The notes: generated by a model not told the origin, from the sequence alone. A stretch of 64,000 nucleotides of DNA from Bradyrhizobium sp. LTSP885 (GCF_000938305.1 NZ_JYMT01000025.1:1-64000), one strand, 5' to 3'; counted from the first letter of the stretch, positions 26,273 through 35,550 are shown. Numbers and translations: made by a program.

Positions 26273-27154
26273 TCAGAACTTGTAGCCGATGCCGGCGCGC
26301 ACGCTGTTCAGCGTCACATTGGTGTTTTCGACCGACATGAACTTGACGTATTCCCATTCGCCGCGCAGGAAAATGTTGTTCCACAGCATGTATTCCATTC
26401 CAAGACCGGCGGTCCAGCCGACCACGAAATTGTTGGTTCTTTCCTGGGATTGATTCTGCGAGACCGATGGAACGGGGCCGGACGATACAAGTGTAGTGAC
26501 CGTGTTGCCAAGTGCGTTCGTTGTCGTCGCATATACGTTTTCGCTAACATTACTGCTCACGCTGCGCGAGATATCCATGCGGCCGACCGCAACGCCGCCG
26601 AAGATATAGGGCAGGAAATTGCCGGATGCCCAACCCGCGCGTCCCCTGAACGTGATCATGTCCTTGATTTGCGCCGCTGCAGCGCCAGTCAGTTGAACGC
26701 TGTAGACGTCAGTGAAGCCTGGGGGCGGATTTTCACCGGGCGGATTGGAAATTGCGAGCGGCCCGATTGAATTGGAAGACGAAGCCGAGAGATGATTGAG
26801 GTAATTATAGTTGGCTTCGACACCCAGAACGACATCGTCCCACTGCCAGTTGCGACCGACGAAAGCCCCGAAACCCGTGCCTTGCGTGTTGGCCTTGTTC
26901 AACGCGGACAATTCCGACGTGGGCTGCTGAAGCGTGCTGTTGCGGAAGATGGAATTGGTCAGACCGACGAGGCTTTGGCTGAAATCTACCGAGGCCGAAG
27001 AGTAGCTGACGTCACCGCCGGCGTACCAGCCGTCCCAGTTTCTGGTTGGTGTGCTGGAAGCCGGGAGACTGCCGCGAAGAAAATCAGGCATGTCGGCCGC
27101 GTGCGCGCCGGTCACCGCCCCGAACATCATCGCCGCCAGCAAGAACCTACGCAT
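26273..27154 (-). CDS. Outer-membrane beta-barrel protein (Omp25/31 type)
   Basis: The 293 residues begin with a signal peptide (RRFLLAAMMFGAVTGAHAA, cut before DMPDF). The mature part is beta-rich with glycine-aromatic alternation, starting NWDGWYAGGDVSYSS. It ends with a typical outer-membrane terminal phenylalanine in VRAGIGYKF. That pattern is the OmpA-like barrel of Brucella/Bradyrhizobium surface proteins. The gene is separate from the next barrel gene by 177 bases that include a terminator. Function is structural or porin-like. Confidence 0.85.
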   Translation of the reverse strand: MRRFLLAAMMFGAVTGAHAADMPDFLRGSLPASSTPTRNWDGWYAGGDVSYSSASVDFSQSLVGLTNSIFRNSTLQQPTSELSALNKANTQGTGFGAFVGRNWQWDDVVLGVEANYNYLNHLSASSSNSIGPLAISNPPGENPPPGFTDVYSVQLTGAAAAQIKDMITFRGRAGWASGNFLPYIFGGVAVGRMDISRSVSSNVSENVYATTTNALGNTVTTLVSSGPVPSVSQNQSQERTNNFVVGWTAGLGMEYMLWNNIFLRGEWEYVKFMSVENTNVTLNSVRAGIGYKF

Positions 27155-27266
27155 CGCAACGCTCCATCGACCACACCGATTGCGCGATGATCATCGCCCG
27201 TTAACCTTAACCAATCGTTGTCGCGCGCCACTTTCGATATGCTCACGTTGCAGATCGCGCACGCCG

Positions 27267-27300
27267 CAAAAGCAAAACGGCGCGGGATGATCCCGCGCCG
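27267..27300 (-). terminator. Rho-independent terminator of outer-membrane gene
   Basis: Palindrome CGGCGCGGGATGATCCCGCG (27278-27297, arms extending to 27300) folds to a 10-base stem. On the minus strand it is followed by TTTTGCTTTT. It lies 32 bases after the stop of the 27332-28189 gene. Confidence 0.85.
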
Positions 27301-27331
27301 CTTTCGATCGTTAACCTTTGAAGGCCGGATA

Positions 27332-28189
27332 TTAACCCTTGCGGATCAGCAAAGGCGGCGGCGGCGGCGGCACGTCGCAGCAGGGGAGAGCAAAGCGGAC
27401 GCCAAGCCGCACGTCCTGCGAGATCAGATCGCGGTACTGGAAGGACGACGGGCCGGCATTCGAACCATCGAAGGACTGGCCGTTGCCGTGAACGGCGGTT
27501 CCCATATCGAGATAGCGGTACGCCAGTTCGACGGTGAAGTTCTGGTTCACCTTGTAGGCGACACCGGCATGCACGGCCCAGGCAAAGTTGGTCGTCGAAG
27601 CACCGTTGGCGAAATATGAAGAGCTGCCGAAGCTACCCACGCCGGGAGCAAACGCGACACCGGAGTCTTGCAGACCGGTGGTCTGAATATGCGCGGCGCC
27701 GACGCCGACACCGACGAAGGGCGTCAGGCACCACCAGGTGCCGAGATCGGCATAGACGTTGGCCAGTCCGACCCAGCTCGTATAGCCACCCTGATAGACG
27801 TCCGAGAGACTGCTGCCACCGGGGAACGTAGAGACATCGGTGCCGCTGAAGCTGACACGCGAGCGATACTCACCCGTGATGTCAGCACGGAACCAGCTGT
27901 TGAACTGATAACCGACGCCGAGACCGTAGGACTGGCCGCCAGTGAAACCGTGACCGTCATGCGTCAGCGTCGAGCCGGCCGGCAAGGTGTCGAAAAGATT
28001 ATCGTGCAGCTTGGCGCTCGAATTGGTCATGCCGATGTCGCCGCGAAGATACCAACCGCCGAAGTCCTGGACCGGCGGGGGTGCATACGCCATCTGGGGC
28101 GGCGGCATGATGGGCATGTCGGCAGCGAACGCCGCCGAGGACAGCAGGGATGCCGCGCCTGCGGCAATCAGAGACTTAACGCTACGCAT
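27332..28189 (-). CDS. Outer-membrane beta-barrel protein
   Basis: A 285-residue exported protein with signal peptide (RSVKSLIAAGAASLLSSAAFAA, then DMPIM), a Pro-rich linker (PPPQMAYAPPPVQDF) and a beta-barrel opening FGGWYLRGDIGMTNSS. Strands alternate hydrophobic residues, ending RLGVRFALPC before a Pro-rich tail (DVPPPPPPLLIRKG). The tail lies after the last strand, so the C-terminus is unlike the usual terminal Phe. Probably a surface protein of the Omp25/31 type; it shares only general features with its neighbour. Confidence 0.85.
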   Translation of the reverse strand: MRSVKSLIAAGAASLLSSAAFAADMPIMPPPQMAYAPPPVQDFGGWYLRGDIGMTNSSAKLHDNLFDTLPAGSTLTHDGHGFTGGQSYGLGVGYQFNSWFRADITGEYRSRVSFSGTDVSTFPGGSSLSDVYQGGYTSWVGLANVYADLGTWWCLTPFVGVGVGAAHIQTTGLQDSGVAFAPGVGSFGSSSYFANGASTTNFAWAVHAGVAYKVNQNFTVELAYRYLDMGTAVHGNGQSFDGSNAGPSSFQYRDLISQDVRLGVRFALPCCDVPPPPPPLLIRKG

Positions 28190-28501
28190 TGGCTTCGTCC
28201 TTTTGGGCCAAGTGAGGCGATACGAAAAGCCTCACGTCTGAAACTCACAGCCGGACGATCTCAGAAAATGTTTAAGCGGCACTTAACCCTAATTTTTAAG
28301 GTTGATTTTCTCTCACTCTTTTTTGCGGGTGCGGCTTATGGGTCCATCAATATGCGGAAAGCGGCGGCGCGAAAAATGGCGAAACTGCCACAAGTGCTAA
28401 CGATGCGTTGAGGAACACGCGCTGTTGCGGCGCACAGAGCCGCGTCTGTTAGCGAATGCTTAGCGCGCAGGCGGTTGTGCGCTTCCGCAGAGAAGAACCG
28501 T
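28190..28501. other. Promoter-containing intergenic region
   Basis: The stretch between the second barrel gene and the MFS transporter gene is AT-rich from about 28260 to 28330, unlike the surroundings, and probably holds the barrel-gene promoter with a long leader. No ORF or repeat family was seen. Confidence 0.4.
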
Positions 28502-29758
28502 TCAGCGCATCGCTTTCGGCATCTTCGGCAGGAACACCGCGAGCAGGCCGATCGCCGGCAGGAACGCGCAGAGATCATAGACGAAGGCGATCGAGGTGTG
28601 GTCGGCGAGCTTGCCGAGCACGGCTGCGCCGAGACCGCCGATGCCGAAGGCCACGCCGAAGAACACGCCGGAGATCATGCCGAAGCGATGCGGCATCAAT
28701 TCTTGTGCGAACACGATGATCGCCGATGTCGCCGACGAGATGATCAGGCCGATCACCACCGACAGCACGGCGCTTCCGAACAGGCCGGCATAGGGCAGCG
28801 CGAGCGTGAACGGCAGCGCGCCGAGGATCGAGAACCAGATGACATATTTGCGGCCGAAGCGGTCGCCGAGCGGCCCGCCGAAGAAGGTGCCTACCGCGTT
28901 CGCGGCCAGGAAGATGAAGAGATAGAACTGCGCTCCTTGCGTCGAGACGCCGAACTTGTCGATCAGATAGAAGATGTAGTAGCTCGACAGGCTCGAGACG
29001 TAGAGCTGCTTGGAGAACAGCAGCGCGACCAGCACGCCGAGCGCGATCATCACGCGCCGCTGGTCCGGATGATCGGGATGCAGCTCGATCACCGCGGCCT
29101 TCTTGCCCGCGACCTGCGGCTTGTACCAGACGCCGATGCGCCACAGGATCACGATGGCGAGGAACGCGATCGAGGAGAACCAGGCGATCGAGGGCTGGCC
29201 GAACGGCACCACGATCAACGCCGCGAGCACCGGCCCCATCGAGGTGCCGAAGCTGCCGCCGAGCTGGAATACCGATTGCGCAAAGCCGTAGCGGCCGCCC
29301 GAGGCCAGCCGCGCGATCCGCGCCGACTCCGGATGGAACACGGCGGATCCGAGACCGACCAGCGCGGCGGCGATCAGGATGATCCCGTAAGCGTGCGCGA
29401 CGCTGAGCAGCAGCAGGCCGAAGAAGGTGAAGCCCATGCCGATCGAAAGCGAGAACGGCTGCGCCTTCTTGTCGGTGAAGTGCCCGATCACCGGTTGCAG
29501 CAGTGACGCGGTGAACTGGAACGCCAGCGTGATCATGCCGATCTGCGCGAAGTCGAGCGCATAATTGTCCTTCAGGATCGGATAGATCGAAGCGATCAGC
29601 GACTGCATGGTGTCGTTGAGGAAATGCGAGAAGCTGATGCCGGCAAGCACGATATAGGCCGGCCCCACCGCTGCCGCCTTCGCGGCCAGCGCAGGCGTCA
29701 ACTCGGGCACCAGCACCGGCTCGCCCAGTGCCTCTTCACTCACGACGGGTTTGTTCAC
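28502..29758 (-). CDS. MFS transporter, fosmidomycin-resistance (Fsr) type
   Basis: This 418-residue inner-membrane exporter has about twelve membrane helices. The first helix, GPAYIVLAGISFSHFLNDTM, with SFSHFLND, is characteristic of Fsr-type members. The mid-loop carries GHFTDKKAQPF and the second half repeats GGPLGDRFGRKY. The GTG at 29758 (before NKPVVSEE) is preferred to upstream ATG codons, because those lie in DNA that borders a palindromic repeat and encode unlikely residues. The substrate is unknown. Confidence 0.88.
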   Translation of the reverse strand: MNKPVVSEEALGEPVLVPELTPALAAKAAAVGPAYIVLAGISFSHFLNDTMQSLIASIYPILKDNYALDFAQIGMITLAFQFTASLLQPVIGHFTDKKAQPFSLSIGMGFTFFGLLLLSVAHAYGIILIAAALVGLGSAVFHPESARIARLASGGRYGFAQSVFQLGGSFGTSMGPVLAALIVVPFGQPSIAWFSSIAFLAIVILWRIGVWYKPQVAGKKAAVIELHPDHPDQRRVMIALGVLVALLFSKQLYVSSLSSYYIFYLIDKFGVSTQGAQFYLFIFLAANAVGTFFGGPLGDRFGRKYVIWFSILGALPFTLALPYAGLFGSAVLSVVIGLIISSATSAIIVFAQELMPHRFGMISGVFFGVAFGIGGLGAAVLGKLADHTSIAFVYDLCAFLPAIGLLAVFLPKMPKAMR

Positions 29759-29889
29759 TGCAGCATTCCGAAACGGATTCGCGAAAATACCTCCGTCTCG
29801 TACGACGCGGAGGCGGCTGCGACCAGTTGCAATAGCCGATAGCAGCGATGCGCTTGGTAGCCGGCCTCTTGGAATCGGCTCCATCCGTC

Positions 29890-29975
29890 CGTCATTGCGA
29901 CGAGCGATAGCGACGAAGCAATCCATGCCTCCGCTTGTGGCGCGATGGATTGCTTCGCTAACGCTCGCAATGACG
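29890..29975. repeat. CGTCATTGCGAG palindromic repeat, copy C
   Basis: Begins CGTCATTGCGACGAGCG and ends CGCTCGCAATGACG, with internal GAAGCAATCCATG and GATGGATTGCTTC arms. It is shorter than copy A because the central hairpin part is absent. It lies between the MFS gene and glmM. Confidence 0.85.
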
Positions 29976-30039
29976 TGGATAAAGCGGTGTACTCAAGTCC
30001 ACCACCGTCATTTCTGGCGAGAATATGAGGCCGTGGGCC

Positions 30040-31383
30040 TTAAGCCGCGGCCTGTCCGAGCGCGTGGACGATGGTGTCGACGACGTCCTCCACCAGGATG
30101 CGGTCGTCGCCCTCGCCCATCACGCGGATGACGGGTTCGGTGCCGGACGCGCGGATCAGCAAGCGGCCGTGGCCGTTGAGGCGCTTCTCGCCGTCGGTGA
30201 TCGCGGATTTGACCTCGGCGTCGTCGAGCGGCTTGCCGCTGCGATAGCGGACGTTCTTCAGAATTTGCGGCAGCGGATCAAAACGGCGGCAGACTTCGGA
30301 GACCGGGCGTCGCAGCTTTTGCACCACGGCCAGCACCTGGAGCGCCGCAACGAAACCGTCGCCGGTGGTGGCATAGTCGGACAGGATAATGTGGCCCGAC
30401 TGTTCACCGCCGAGATTGTAGCCGCCGCTCAGCATCTGCTCGAGCACGTAGCGGTCGCCGACCGGGGTGCGGATCAACTGCAGGCCATGGCCGTGCAGGA
30501 AGCGCTCCAGCCCGAGGTTGGACATCACGGTGGCGACGATGCCGGGCTTGGAGAGCCGGCCGTCTTCCTTCCAGCTCTGCGCGATCACCGCGAGCAACTG
30601 GTCGCCGTCGACGACGTGGCCGCGCTCGTCGACCAGGATGACACGGTCGGCGTCGCCATCGAGCGCAATGCCGATGTCGGCGCGCATCTCGCGCACCTTC
30701 CTGGACAGCGCCTCCGGCGAGGTCGAGCCGCATTCCTTGTTGATGTTGAAGCCGTCGGGCTCCACGCCGATCGGTATCACGTCGGCGCCGAGCTCCCACA
30801 GCGCTTCCGGAACCACCTTGTAGGCGGCGCCGTTGGCGCAATCGACGACCACGCGCAAGCCATCGAGTGAGAGGTCGCGCGGCAGCGTGCGTTTGGCGAA
30901 TTCGATGTAACGGTCGTGGACGCCGTCGATGCGGCGGGCGCGGCCGAGGCTCGCGCTCTGCGCCAGCCGGCGGTCGAGCGATTCATCGAGCAGCAGCTCG
31001 ATCTGCTTCTCGACGTCGTCGGAGAGCTTGAAGCCCTGCGGGCCGAACAGCTTGATGCCGTTGTCCTCGAACAGATTGTGCGACGCCGAAATCATGACGC
31101 CGAGATCGGCGCGCATCGACTTGGTCAACATCGCGACCGCCGGCGTCGGCATCGGGCCGAGCAGCAGCACGTCCATCCCGACCGAGGTGAAGCCCGCGAC
31201 CATGGCGTATTCGATCATGTAGCCGGACAGCCGCGTGTCCTTGCCGATCACGACGCGATGACGATGGTCGCCGCGCTGAAACACCAGGCCTGCGGCCTGC
31301 CCCACCTTGAGCGCGAGCTCCGGCGTGATCAGCCCGTTGGCGCGGCCCCGAATCCCGTCGGTCCCGAAATATTTGCGGCTCAT
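30040..31383 (-). CDS. glmM: Phosphoglucosamine mutase
   Basis: The enzyme converts glucosamine-6-phosphate to glucosamine-1-phosphate, supplying UDP-GlcNAc for peptidoglycan and lipopolysaccharide. The 447 residues match the family. The phosphoserine loop MISASHNLFEDNGIK puts the active Ser near residue 101. The metal loop LDGDADRVILVD and the substrate loop ending GEQSGHIIL are all present. ATG 31383 begins SRKYFGTDGIRG, the standard start. It is transcribed alone from the region between 31384 and 31546. Confidence 0.97.
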   Translation of the reverse strand: MSRKYFGTDGIRGRANGLITPELALKVGQAAGLVFQRGDHRHRVVIGKDTRLSGYMIEYAMVAGFTSVGMDVLLLGPMPTPAVAMLTKSMRADLGVMISASHNLFEDNGIKLFGPQGFKLSDDVEKQIELLLDESLDRRLAQSASLGRARRIDGVHDRYIEFAKRTLPRDLSLDGLRVVVDCANGAAYKVVPEALWELGADVIPIGVEPDGFNINKECGSTSPEALSRKVREMRADIGIALDGDADRVILVDERGHVVDGDQLLAVIAQSWKEDGRLSKPGIVATVMSNLGLERFLHGHGLQLIRTPVGDRYVLEQMLSGGYNLGGEQSGHIILSDYATTGDGFVAALQVLAVVQKLRRPVSEVCRRFDPLPQILKNVRYRSGKPLDDAEVKSAITDGEKRLNGHGRLLIRASGTEPVIRVMGEGDDRILVEDVVDTIVHALGQAAA

Positions 31384-31546
31384 GGTACCCCCAGCACGGG
31401 CTTCCCGCCCCACCATGCGAGAAAGCCCCGAACGCCCACCAGTTTAGCGTGCATCGGCCTTATAGACCCTCAGGCGCTAAAATGACTTCAAAAAATATGA
31501 TGAATCATTACCATCATCGAACCGCTGGGTTCGATGTTAAGGCATT

Positions 31547-31595
31547 GAAAAATAGAGAATTATCTCCTCCAACGGGATCCCGGAAGCGATAATTC
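31547..31595 (-). terminator. Terminator after small hydrophilic gene
   Basis: Arms GAATTATC (31557-31564) and GATAATTC (31588-31595) enclose an inner CCGGGATCCCG hairpin. On the minus strand the tail is TCTATTTTTC. It begins 5 bases after the stop of the 31600-31773 gene. Confidence 0.6.
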
Positions 31596-31599
31596 GGAC

Positions 31600-31773
31600 C
31601 TAGTCTTTGCCGTTGTGCTTGACGGGGCGGTCACCCGTCGAGGGCGCCGGCTGGGTGACACTGACGGGATCGGAACCCGGGAACGTCTCCTCCAGCCCCT
31701 CCTCCAGGGCATCATCGAGCCGGCGTTTTTCAGCGCCCTCGTCCGCTTTTGGTTTGGACCCTGAGTGAGGCAT
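31600..31773 (-). CDS. Small acidic-basic conserved hypothetical protein
   Basis: A 57-residue hydrophilic protein, with AGGAGAG sitting 3 bases before ATG 31773. The sequence starts PHSGSKPKADEGAEKRR, continues with an acidic helix LDDALEEGLEETFPGSDPVS and ends basic. The FPGSDPVSV motif recurs in small rhizobial proteins of unknown function, and I think this is one of them. No domain is recognised. A terminator follows it. Confidence 0.7.
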   Translation of the reverse strand: MPHSGSKPKADEGAEKRRLDDALEEGLEETFPGSDPVSVTQPAPSTGDRPVKHNGKD

Positions 31774-31920
31774 CGCGCTCTCCTGTCGGTTCCACCAGGC
31801 GATTTGGCAGGCGATCCAACCATGCTAGATGACGACAGAACCTAACGCCAACGAGACTTGCGACCTACAAGACTTTGCGACCTAAAGGCTTGCGACAAAC
31901 AAAAAGGGCCGGGAACGTCC

Positions 31921-33057
31921 ATGAAGCACATCACCTGCATCGAAGATTTGCGCCAGTTGCACAAGCGCCGGGTGCCGAAGGCGTTTTTCGATTATGCGGA
32001 CCGCGGCTCCTACACCGAGGACACGCTGCGCGCCAATTCCGACGACCTTCAGCAGATCAAGTTCCGGCAGCGCATCCTGGTCGACGTCTCCAAGCGCAAT
32101 TTGTCGACCACGATCCTCGGCGAGCCCTCCGCGATGCCGCTGATCCTGGCCCCGGTCGGCCTGCTCGGCATGCAGCATGGCGACGGCGAGATCTACGCCT
32201 GCCGCGCGGCGCAGGCGGCCGGCATTCCCTTCACCCAGAGCACGATGTCGATCTGCTCGATCGAGGATATCGCTGAAGCCGTCGACAAGCCGTTCTGGTT
32301 CCAGCTCTACGTCATGAAGGACCGCGGCTTCATCAAGTCGCTGATCGAGCGCGCGATCGCGGCGAAGTGCTCGGCGCTGGTCTTGACCGTCGACCTGCAG
32401 GTGATCGGCCAGCGTCACCAGGACATCAAGAACGGCATGAGCGTGCCGCCGGAATGGTCGCTGTCGAAACTGCTCGACTTCGCGAGCAAGCCGTCATGGG
32501 TCGCCGGCGTTATGCGCGGCAAGCGCCGCAGCTTCGGCAACATCGTCGGCCACGTCAAAGGCACCGATGACCTGACCAAACTGTCGGAATGGACCGCCTC
32601 GCAGTTCGACACCTCGCTGAACTGGAAGGACATCGACTGGATCCGCTCGATCTGGCCGGGCAAGCTGATCCTGAAGGGCATCCTCGACGTCGAGGATGCC
32701 GAACTCGCCGCCAAGACCGGCGCGCAGGCGATCGTGGTCTCCAACCATGGCGGCCGCCAGCTTGATGGCGCACCGTCGTCGATCGAGGTGCTGCCCGAGA
32801 TCGTCGACGCTGTCGGCTCGCAGATCGAGATCATGTTCGACGGCGGCATCCGCACCGGCATGGACGTGATGCGCGCGCTCGCACTCGGCGCCAAATCCTG
32901 CATGATCGGCCGCGCCTATGCCTACGGCCTCGGCGCCGGCGGGCAAGAAGGCGTCGCGAAAGCACTCGACATCCTGGCGAAGGAGCTCACCACCACGATG
33001 GGCCTGTGCGGCGTCAACACCATCGCCGAGATCGACGATCACGTGCTGGCGGTGTGA
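31921..33057 (+). CDS. lldD: FMN-dependent L-lactate dehydrogenase-like protein
   Basis: This 378-residue flavoenzyme oxidises L-lactate to pyruvate and passes electrons into the respiratory chain. It closely follows LldD: FFDYADRGSYTEDTLRANSDD near the N-terminus, the ATIMS-like segment TQSTMSICSIEDIAEA, the catalytic SNHGGRQLDGAPSS, and the phosphate loop FDGGIRTGMDVMRALALGA. ATG 31921 starts KHITCIEDLRQL; 21 earlier codons are unlikely. A second family member is at 5091-6308. No lactate permease lies beside it. Confidence 0.92.
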   Translation: MKHITCIEDLRQLHKRRVPKAFFDYADRGSYTEDTLRANSDDLQQIKFRQRILVDVSKRNLSTTILGEPSAMPLILAPVGLLGMQHGDGEIYACRAAQAAGIPFTQSTMSICSIEDIAEAVDKPFWFQLYVMKDRGFIKSLIERAIAAKCSALVLTVDLQVIGQRHQDIKNGMSVPPEWSLSKLLDFASKPSWVAGVMRGKRRSFGNIVGHVKGTDDLTKLSEWTASQFDTSLNWKDIDWIRSIWPGKLILKGILDVEDAELAAKTGAQAIVVSNHGGRQLDGAPSSIEVLPEIVDAVGSQIEIMFDGGIRTGMDVMRALALGAKSCMIGRAYAYGLGAGGQEGVAKALDILAKELTTTMGLCGVNTIAEIDDHVLAV

Positions 33058-33067
33058 GGCGGCAGTC

Positions 33068-33150
33068 GTAGCCCGGATGCAGCGAAGCGCAATCCGGGAA
33101 TCCCGCCCATGTGAAATGTCCCGGATTGCGCTGCGCTGCATCCGGGCTAC
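33068..33150. repeat. Long inverted repeat GTAGCCCGGATGCAG
   Basis: Left arm GTAGCCCGGATGCAGCGAAG and right arm ending CTGCATCCGGGCTAC pair almost perfectly, with CGCAATCCGGGA and TCCCGGATTGCG pairing inside. It is a rhizobial intergenic palindrome following lldD, perhaps doubling as a terminator. Confidence 0.8.
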
Positions 33151-33166
33151 GCACTTCATTCGGTCC

Positions 33167-33190
33167 TCGTCCCGGCTTTCGCCGGGACGA
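33167..33190. repeat. TCGTCCCGGC hairpin repeat, second copy
   Basis: Inverted arms TCGTCCCGGC and GCCGGGACGA with a short loop TTTC. It is the same unit as at 15345 and 45930, lying directly after the longer palindrome. Confidence 0.7.
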
Positions 33191-33214
33191 CGGTTGAGAG
33201 AGTTTGCCTTCGCC

Positions 33215-33823
33215 TCACATCGGCGGTGTAATCCCGTCGCGGCCGACATTGACGCGGTTGGCTTCGAGCGTGCCGTCGTCCTTCTTCACCGCGCCGAAGA
33301 TGATGACCTTGGCGCCCGGCTTCAACTCGGACTTGTCACCGGCCACGAACGTGACAACCGGGGTCTCCGGCGGCACCACGACCTTCTTCTCACCGTCCTT
33401 GTATTTGACCAGGATGTTCTGGCCGTCGGCGCCCTTCACCGTCTCCGCGACGGTGGCATTGGTCATCGTCGAGTTGGCGCGCAGGTCCCAGGGACGGAAA
33501 CCTTCGGCCGCGCCGCGCTGGTTCTCCGGGAAGATGTGGACCGCGATCGCCTTCTGGGTTCCATCCGGCTCGGGCATCGCGGTGACACCGATATAGGAGC
33601 CCGGCTTGATCTCCGACAACTCGGTCTTGGCAACGCCGAACACCGCGACATTGTCGGTCATGCGCACCTTCATGTCGGCGCCGTCGCGCGACTTGATCGA
33701 CAGCAGGGAGCCGTCGACGGCTTCGATGGTGCCGCGGATGCGGACGGTCTGCGGTTGTTGCGCGGACGCGACGGAGGCAAAGGCAATTGCGAACAGCGCG
33801 GCGAATAAAAGTGATTTCGGCAT
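33215..33823 (-). CDS. Exported DUF5666-like protein (first paralogue)
   Basis: A 202-residue secreted or periplasmic protein with a signal peptide (PKSLLFAALFAIAFASVASA). The mature part is beta-rich in repeating OB-like units: VRIRGTIEAVDGSLLSIKSR, then FGVAKTELSEIKPGSYIGVT, then ILVKYKDGEKKVVVPPETPV. These resemble DUF5666, a metal- or surface-related domain of unknown role. It closely parallels the next gene at 33993-34619, about 170 bases away, so the pair is a tandem duplication. ATG 33823 follows a plausible ribosome-binding site. Confidence 0.8.
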   Translation of the reverse strand: MPKSLLFAALFAIAFASVASAQQPQTVRIRGTIEAVDGSLLSIKSRDGADMKVRMTDNVAVFGVAKTELSEIKPGSYIGVTAMPEPDGTQKAIAVHIFPENQRGAAEGFRPWDLRANSTMTNATVAETVKGADGQNILVKYKDGEKKVVVPPETPVVTFVAGDKSELKPGAKVIIFGAVKKDDGTLEANRVNVGRDGITPPM

Positions 33824-33903
33824 GGGTGTCCCTCTCAGTGGGTTGGCTGGCGGAGTCAGGAACACCGGATGAGTGGTGGTATTCCGGGCTCCAATCTCGG
33901 CGC

Positions 33904-33985
33904 CGTCATTCCGGGATGGTCCGAAGGACCAGACCCGGAATCTCGAGATCCCGGGTTCGATGCTTCGCATCGCCCCGGGATGACG
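33904..33985. repeat. CGTCATTCCGGGATGG palindromic repeat, copy 1
   Basis: Starts CGTCATTCCGGGATGGTCCG and ends CGCCCCGGGATGACG, with AATCTCGAGATCCCGGG near the centre. A second copy, nearly identical, lies at 36294-36376. It lies in the gap between the two DUF5666-like genes. Confidence 0.8.
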
Positions 33986-33992
33986 CTTCGCG

Positions 33993-34619
33993 TCACATCG
34001 GCGGCGTCAACCCGTCGCGGCCGACGCTGACACGATCGGTCTCGAGCGAGCCATCCGGCAGCTTCTTCATGAAGGCGATGATCTTGGCGCCGGCCTTCAG
34101 GTCCGATCTGTCGCCGGGAACATAGGTCACCACGGGCGTTTCTGACGGCACCACCACCTTCTTCTCACCGTCCTTGTACTTGATCAACAAGGTGTGACCG
34201 TCATTGCCGACGACGGATTCGGCCACCGTGGCGTTGGTCATGCTGCTGTTGGGCTTAAGATCATATGGCCGCGAGCCCTCGCCGGTGCCACGCATGTTTT
34301 CCGGGAACACATGCACCTCGACCGCCTGCGGCACGCCGTCGGGGCCGGGCACCGTGGTGGTGCCGATGAAGGACCCGACCTTGATTTCCGACAGGCCGAT
34401 CTTGGTGAGGCCGAGCACCAGGATGTTGCCCGTCATGTGCAGCTTGACCTCTTCGCCGCTGCGCGACTTCACCGCAAGCGTATCGCCATCGATGCCTTCG
34501 ACGGTTCCGCGGACCCGCGTCGGCGTGGGCGGTTGCTGCGCGATGGCGTAGATCGTGGACGCCGTCACCATCGCAAGCGCAATGAAGGGACGAACGAATT
34601 GGGTACGGCGGGACGGCAT
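33993..34619 (-). CDS. Exported DUF5666-like protein (second paralogue)
   Basis: A 208-residue exported protein, with a signal peptide (FVRPFIALAMVTASTIYAIA) after a basic PSRRTQ start. The mature part shares block-by-block identity with the 33215-33823 protein: RVRGTVEGIDGDTLAVKSRS, LTKIGLSEIKVGSFIG, NSSMTNATVAESV, LIKYKDGEKKVVVPSETPV, and the same C-terminal VGRDGLTPPM. Function unknown. The two copies suggest an adaptive or dosage role, which is inference. Confidence 0.8.
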   Translation of the reverse strand: MPSRRTQFVRPFIALAMVTASTIYAIAQQPPTPTRVRGTVEGIDGDTLAVKSRSGEEVKLHMTGNILVLGLTKIGLSEIKVGSFIGTTTVPGPDGVPQAVEVHVFPENMRGTGEGSRPYDLKPNSSMTNATVAESVVGNDGHTLLIKYKDGEKKVVVPSETPVVTYVPGDRSDLKAGAKIIAFMKKLPDGSLETDRVSVGRDGLTPPM

Positions 34620-34689
34620 GGCGTAATCTCCGGGAGGGGGCGCAGGCTGATGTAGCACTGACCCCACCCTCGCAGCGCTATTCCATGTC

Positions 34690-35550
34690 TCAAGTCTTTG
34701 TGAGATCGGCTTCGACCAGCGCACGCAGTTCCGGCGTGACCTGCGGGCGCTGCCCGAACCACAATTCAAAGCCGCGTACCGCCTGGTGCAGGAGCATGCC
34801 GAGCCCGTCAGCGGTCTTCAGCCCGCGCGCCTGCGCCGCCGCGAGCAACGGCGTCACCAGCGGGACATAGACAAGGTCGGAAACAACTGATGCCTGCGGC
34901 AACAGCCCGACATCGATGTCGAGCGCGGGCTGGCCGTGCATGCCGAGCGAGGTGGTGTTCACCAACAGGCCCGCGCGCGGCAGCAAGTCGGGCACCGCGT
35001 CCCATGTCGCCGGATGCACGCGCGCACCGAACTGATCGGCGAGCGCGCGGGCGCGGTCGATGGTGCGGTTGACCAGATGCACGCGCGCAATGCCGCGCTC
35101 GATCAGGCCGAACACCACCGCACGCGCCGCGCCGCCGGCGCCGAGCACCAGCGCGTCCTCAGCCTTGTCCCAGCCGGGCGCGCAGGCATCGAGATTGTTG
35201 ATGAAGCCCTCGACGTCGGTGTTGGTCGAGCGCAATTCACCATCTTCGAACCAGAGCGTATTGGCGGCGCCAACGGCGCGGGCGCGCTCATCCGGCGTCG
35301 ACAGCGCCAGCGCCTGCTCCTTGTGCGGGATCGTGACATTGGCGCCGACGAAGCCGCGAAACGACAGGCGCAGCACGAAATCCTTGAAATCGGCAGGCGG
35401 CACCGCCTCGATCAGGTAACCGCCCTCGATGCCGAGCATGCGCAGCCAGTAATGATGGATCAGCGGCGAGCGGGAATGCGCCGCCGGCCAACCGATCAGA
35501 CATGCGGCACGGGCTTTGGTCGAGGTTGTCATTGCCGTGACATCGGCCAT
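34690..35550 (-). CDS. aroE: Shikimate 5-dehydrogenase
   Basis: The enzyme reduces 3-dehydroshikimate with NADPH in aromatic amino acid synthesis. The 286 residues contain AAHSRSPLIHHYW (shikimate-binding Ser), NVTIPHKEQAL (catalytic Lys), GAANTLWFEDGELRSTNTD, VLGAGGAARAV (NADP-binding) and NTTSLGMHGQ. ATG 35550 (MADVTAMTTST) is preferred; ATG 35532 is possible. Its start is 14 bases after the stop of the DUF1275 gene upstream, so the two are probably cotranscribed. Confidence 0.95.
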   Translation of the reverse strand: MADVTAMTTSTKARAACLIGWPAAHSRSPLIHHYWLRMLGIEGGYLIEAVPPADFKDFVLRLSFRGFVGANVTIPHKEQALALSTPDERARAVGAANTLWFEDGELRSTNTDVEGFINNLDACAPGWDKAEDALVLGAGGAARAVVFGLIERGIARVHLVNRTIDRARALADQFGARVHPATWDAVPDLLPRAGLLVNTTSLGMHGQPALDIDVGLLPQASVVSDLVYVPLVTPLLAAAQARGLKTADGLGMLLHQAVRGFELWFGQRPQVTPELRALVEADLTKT

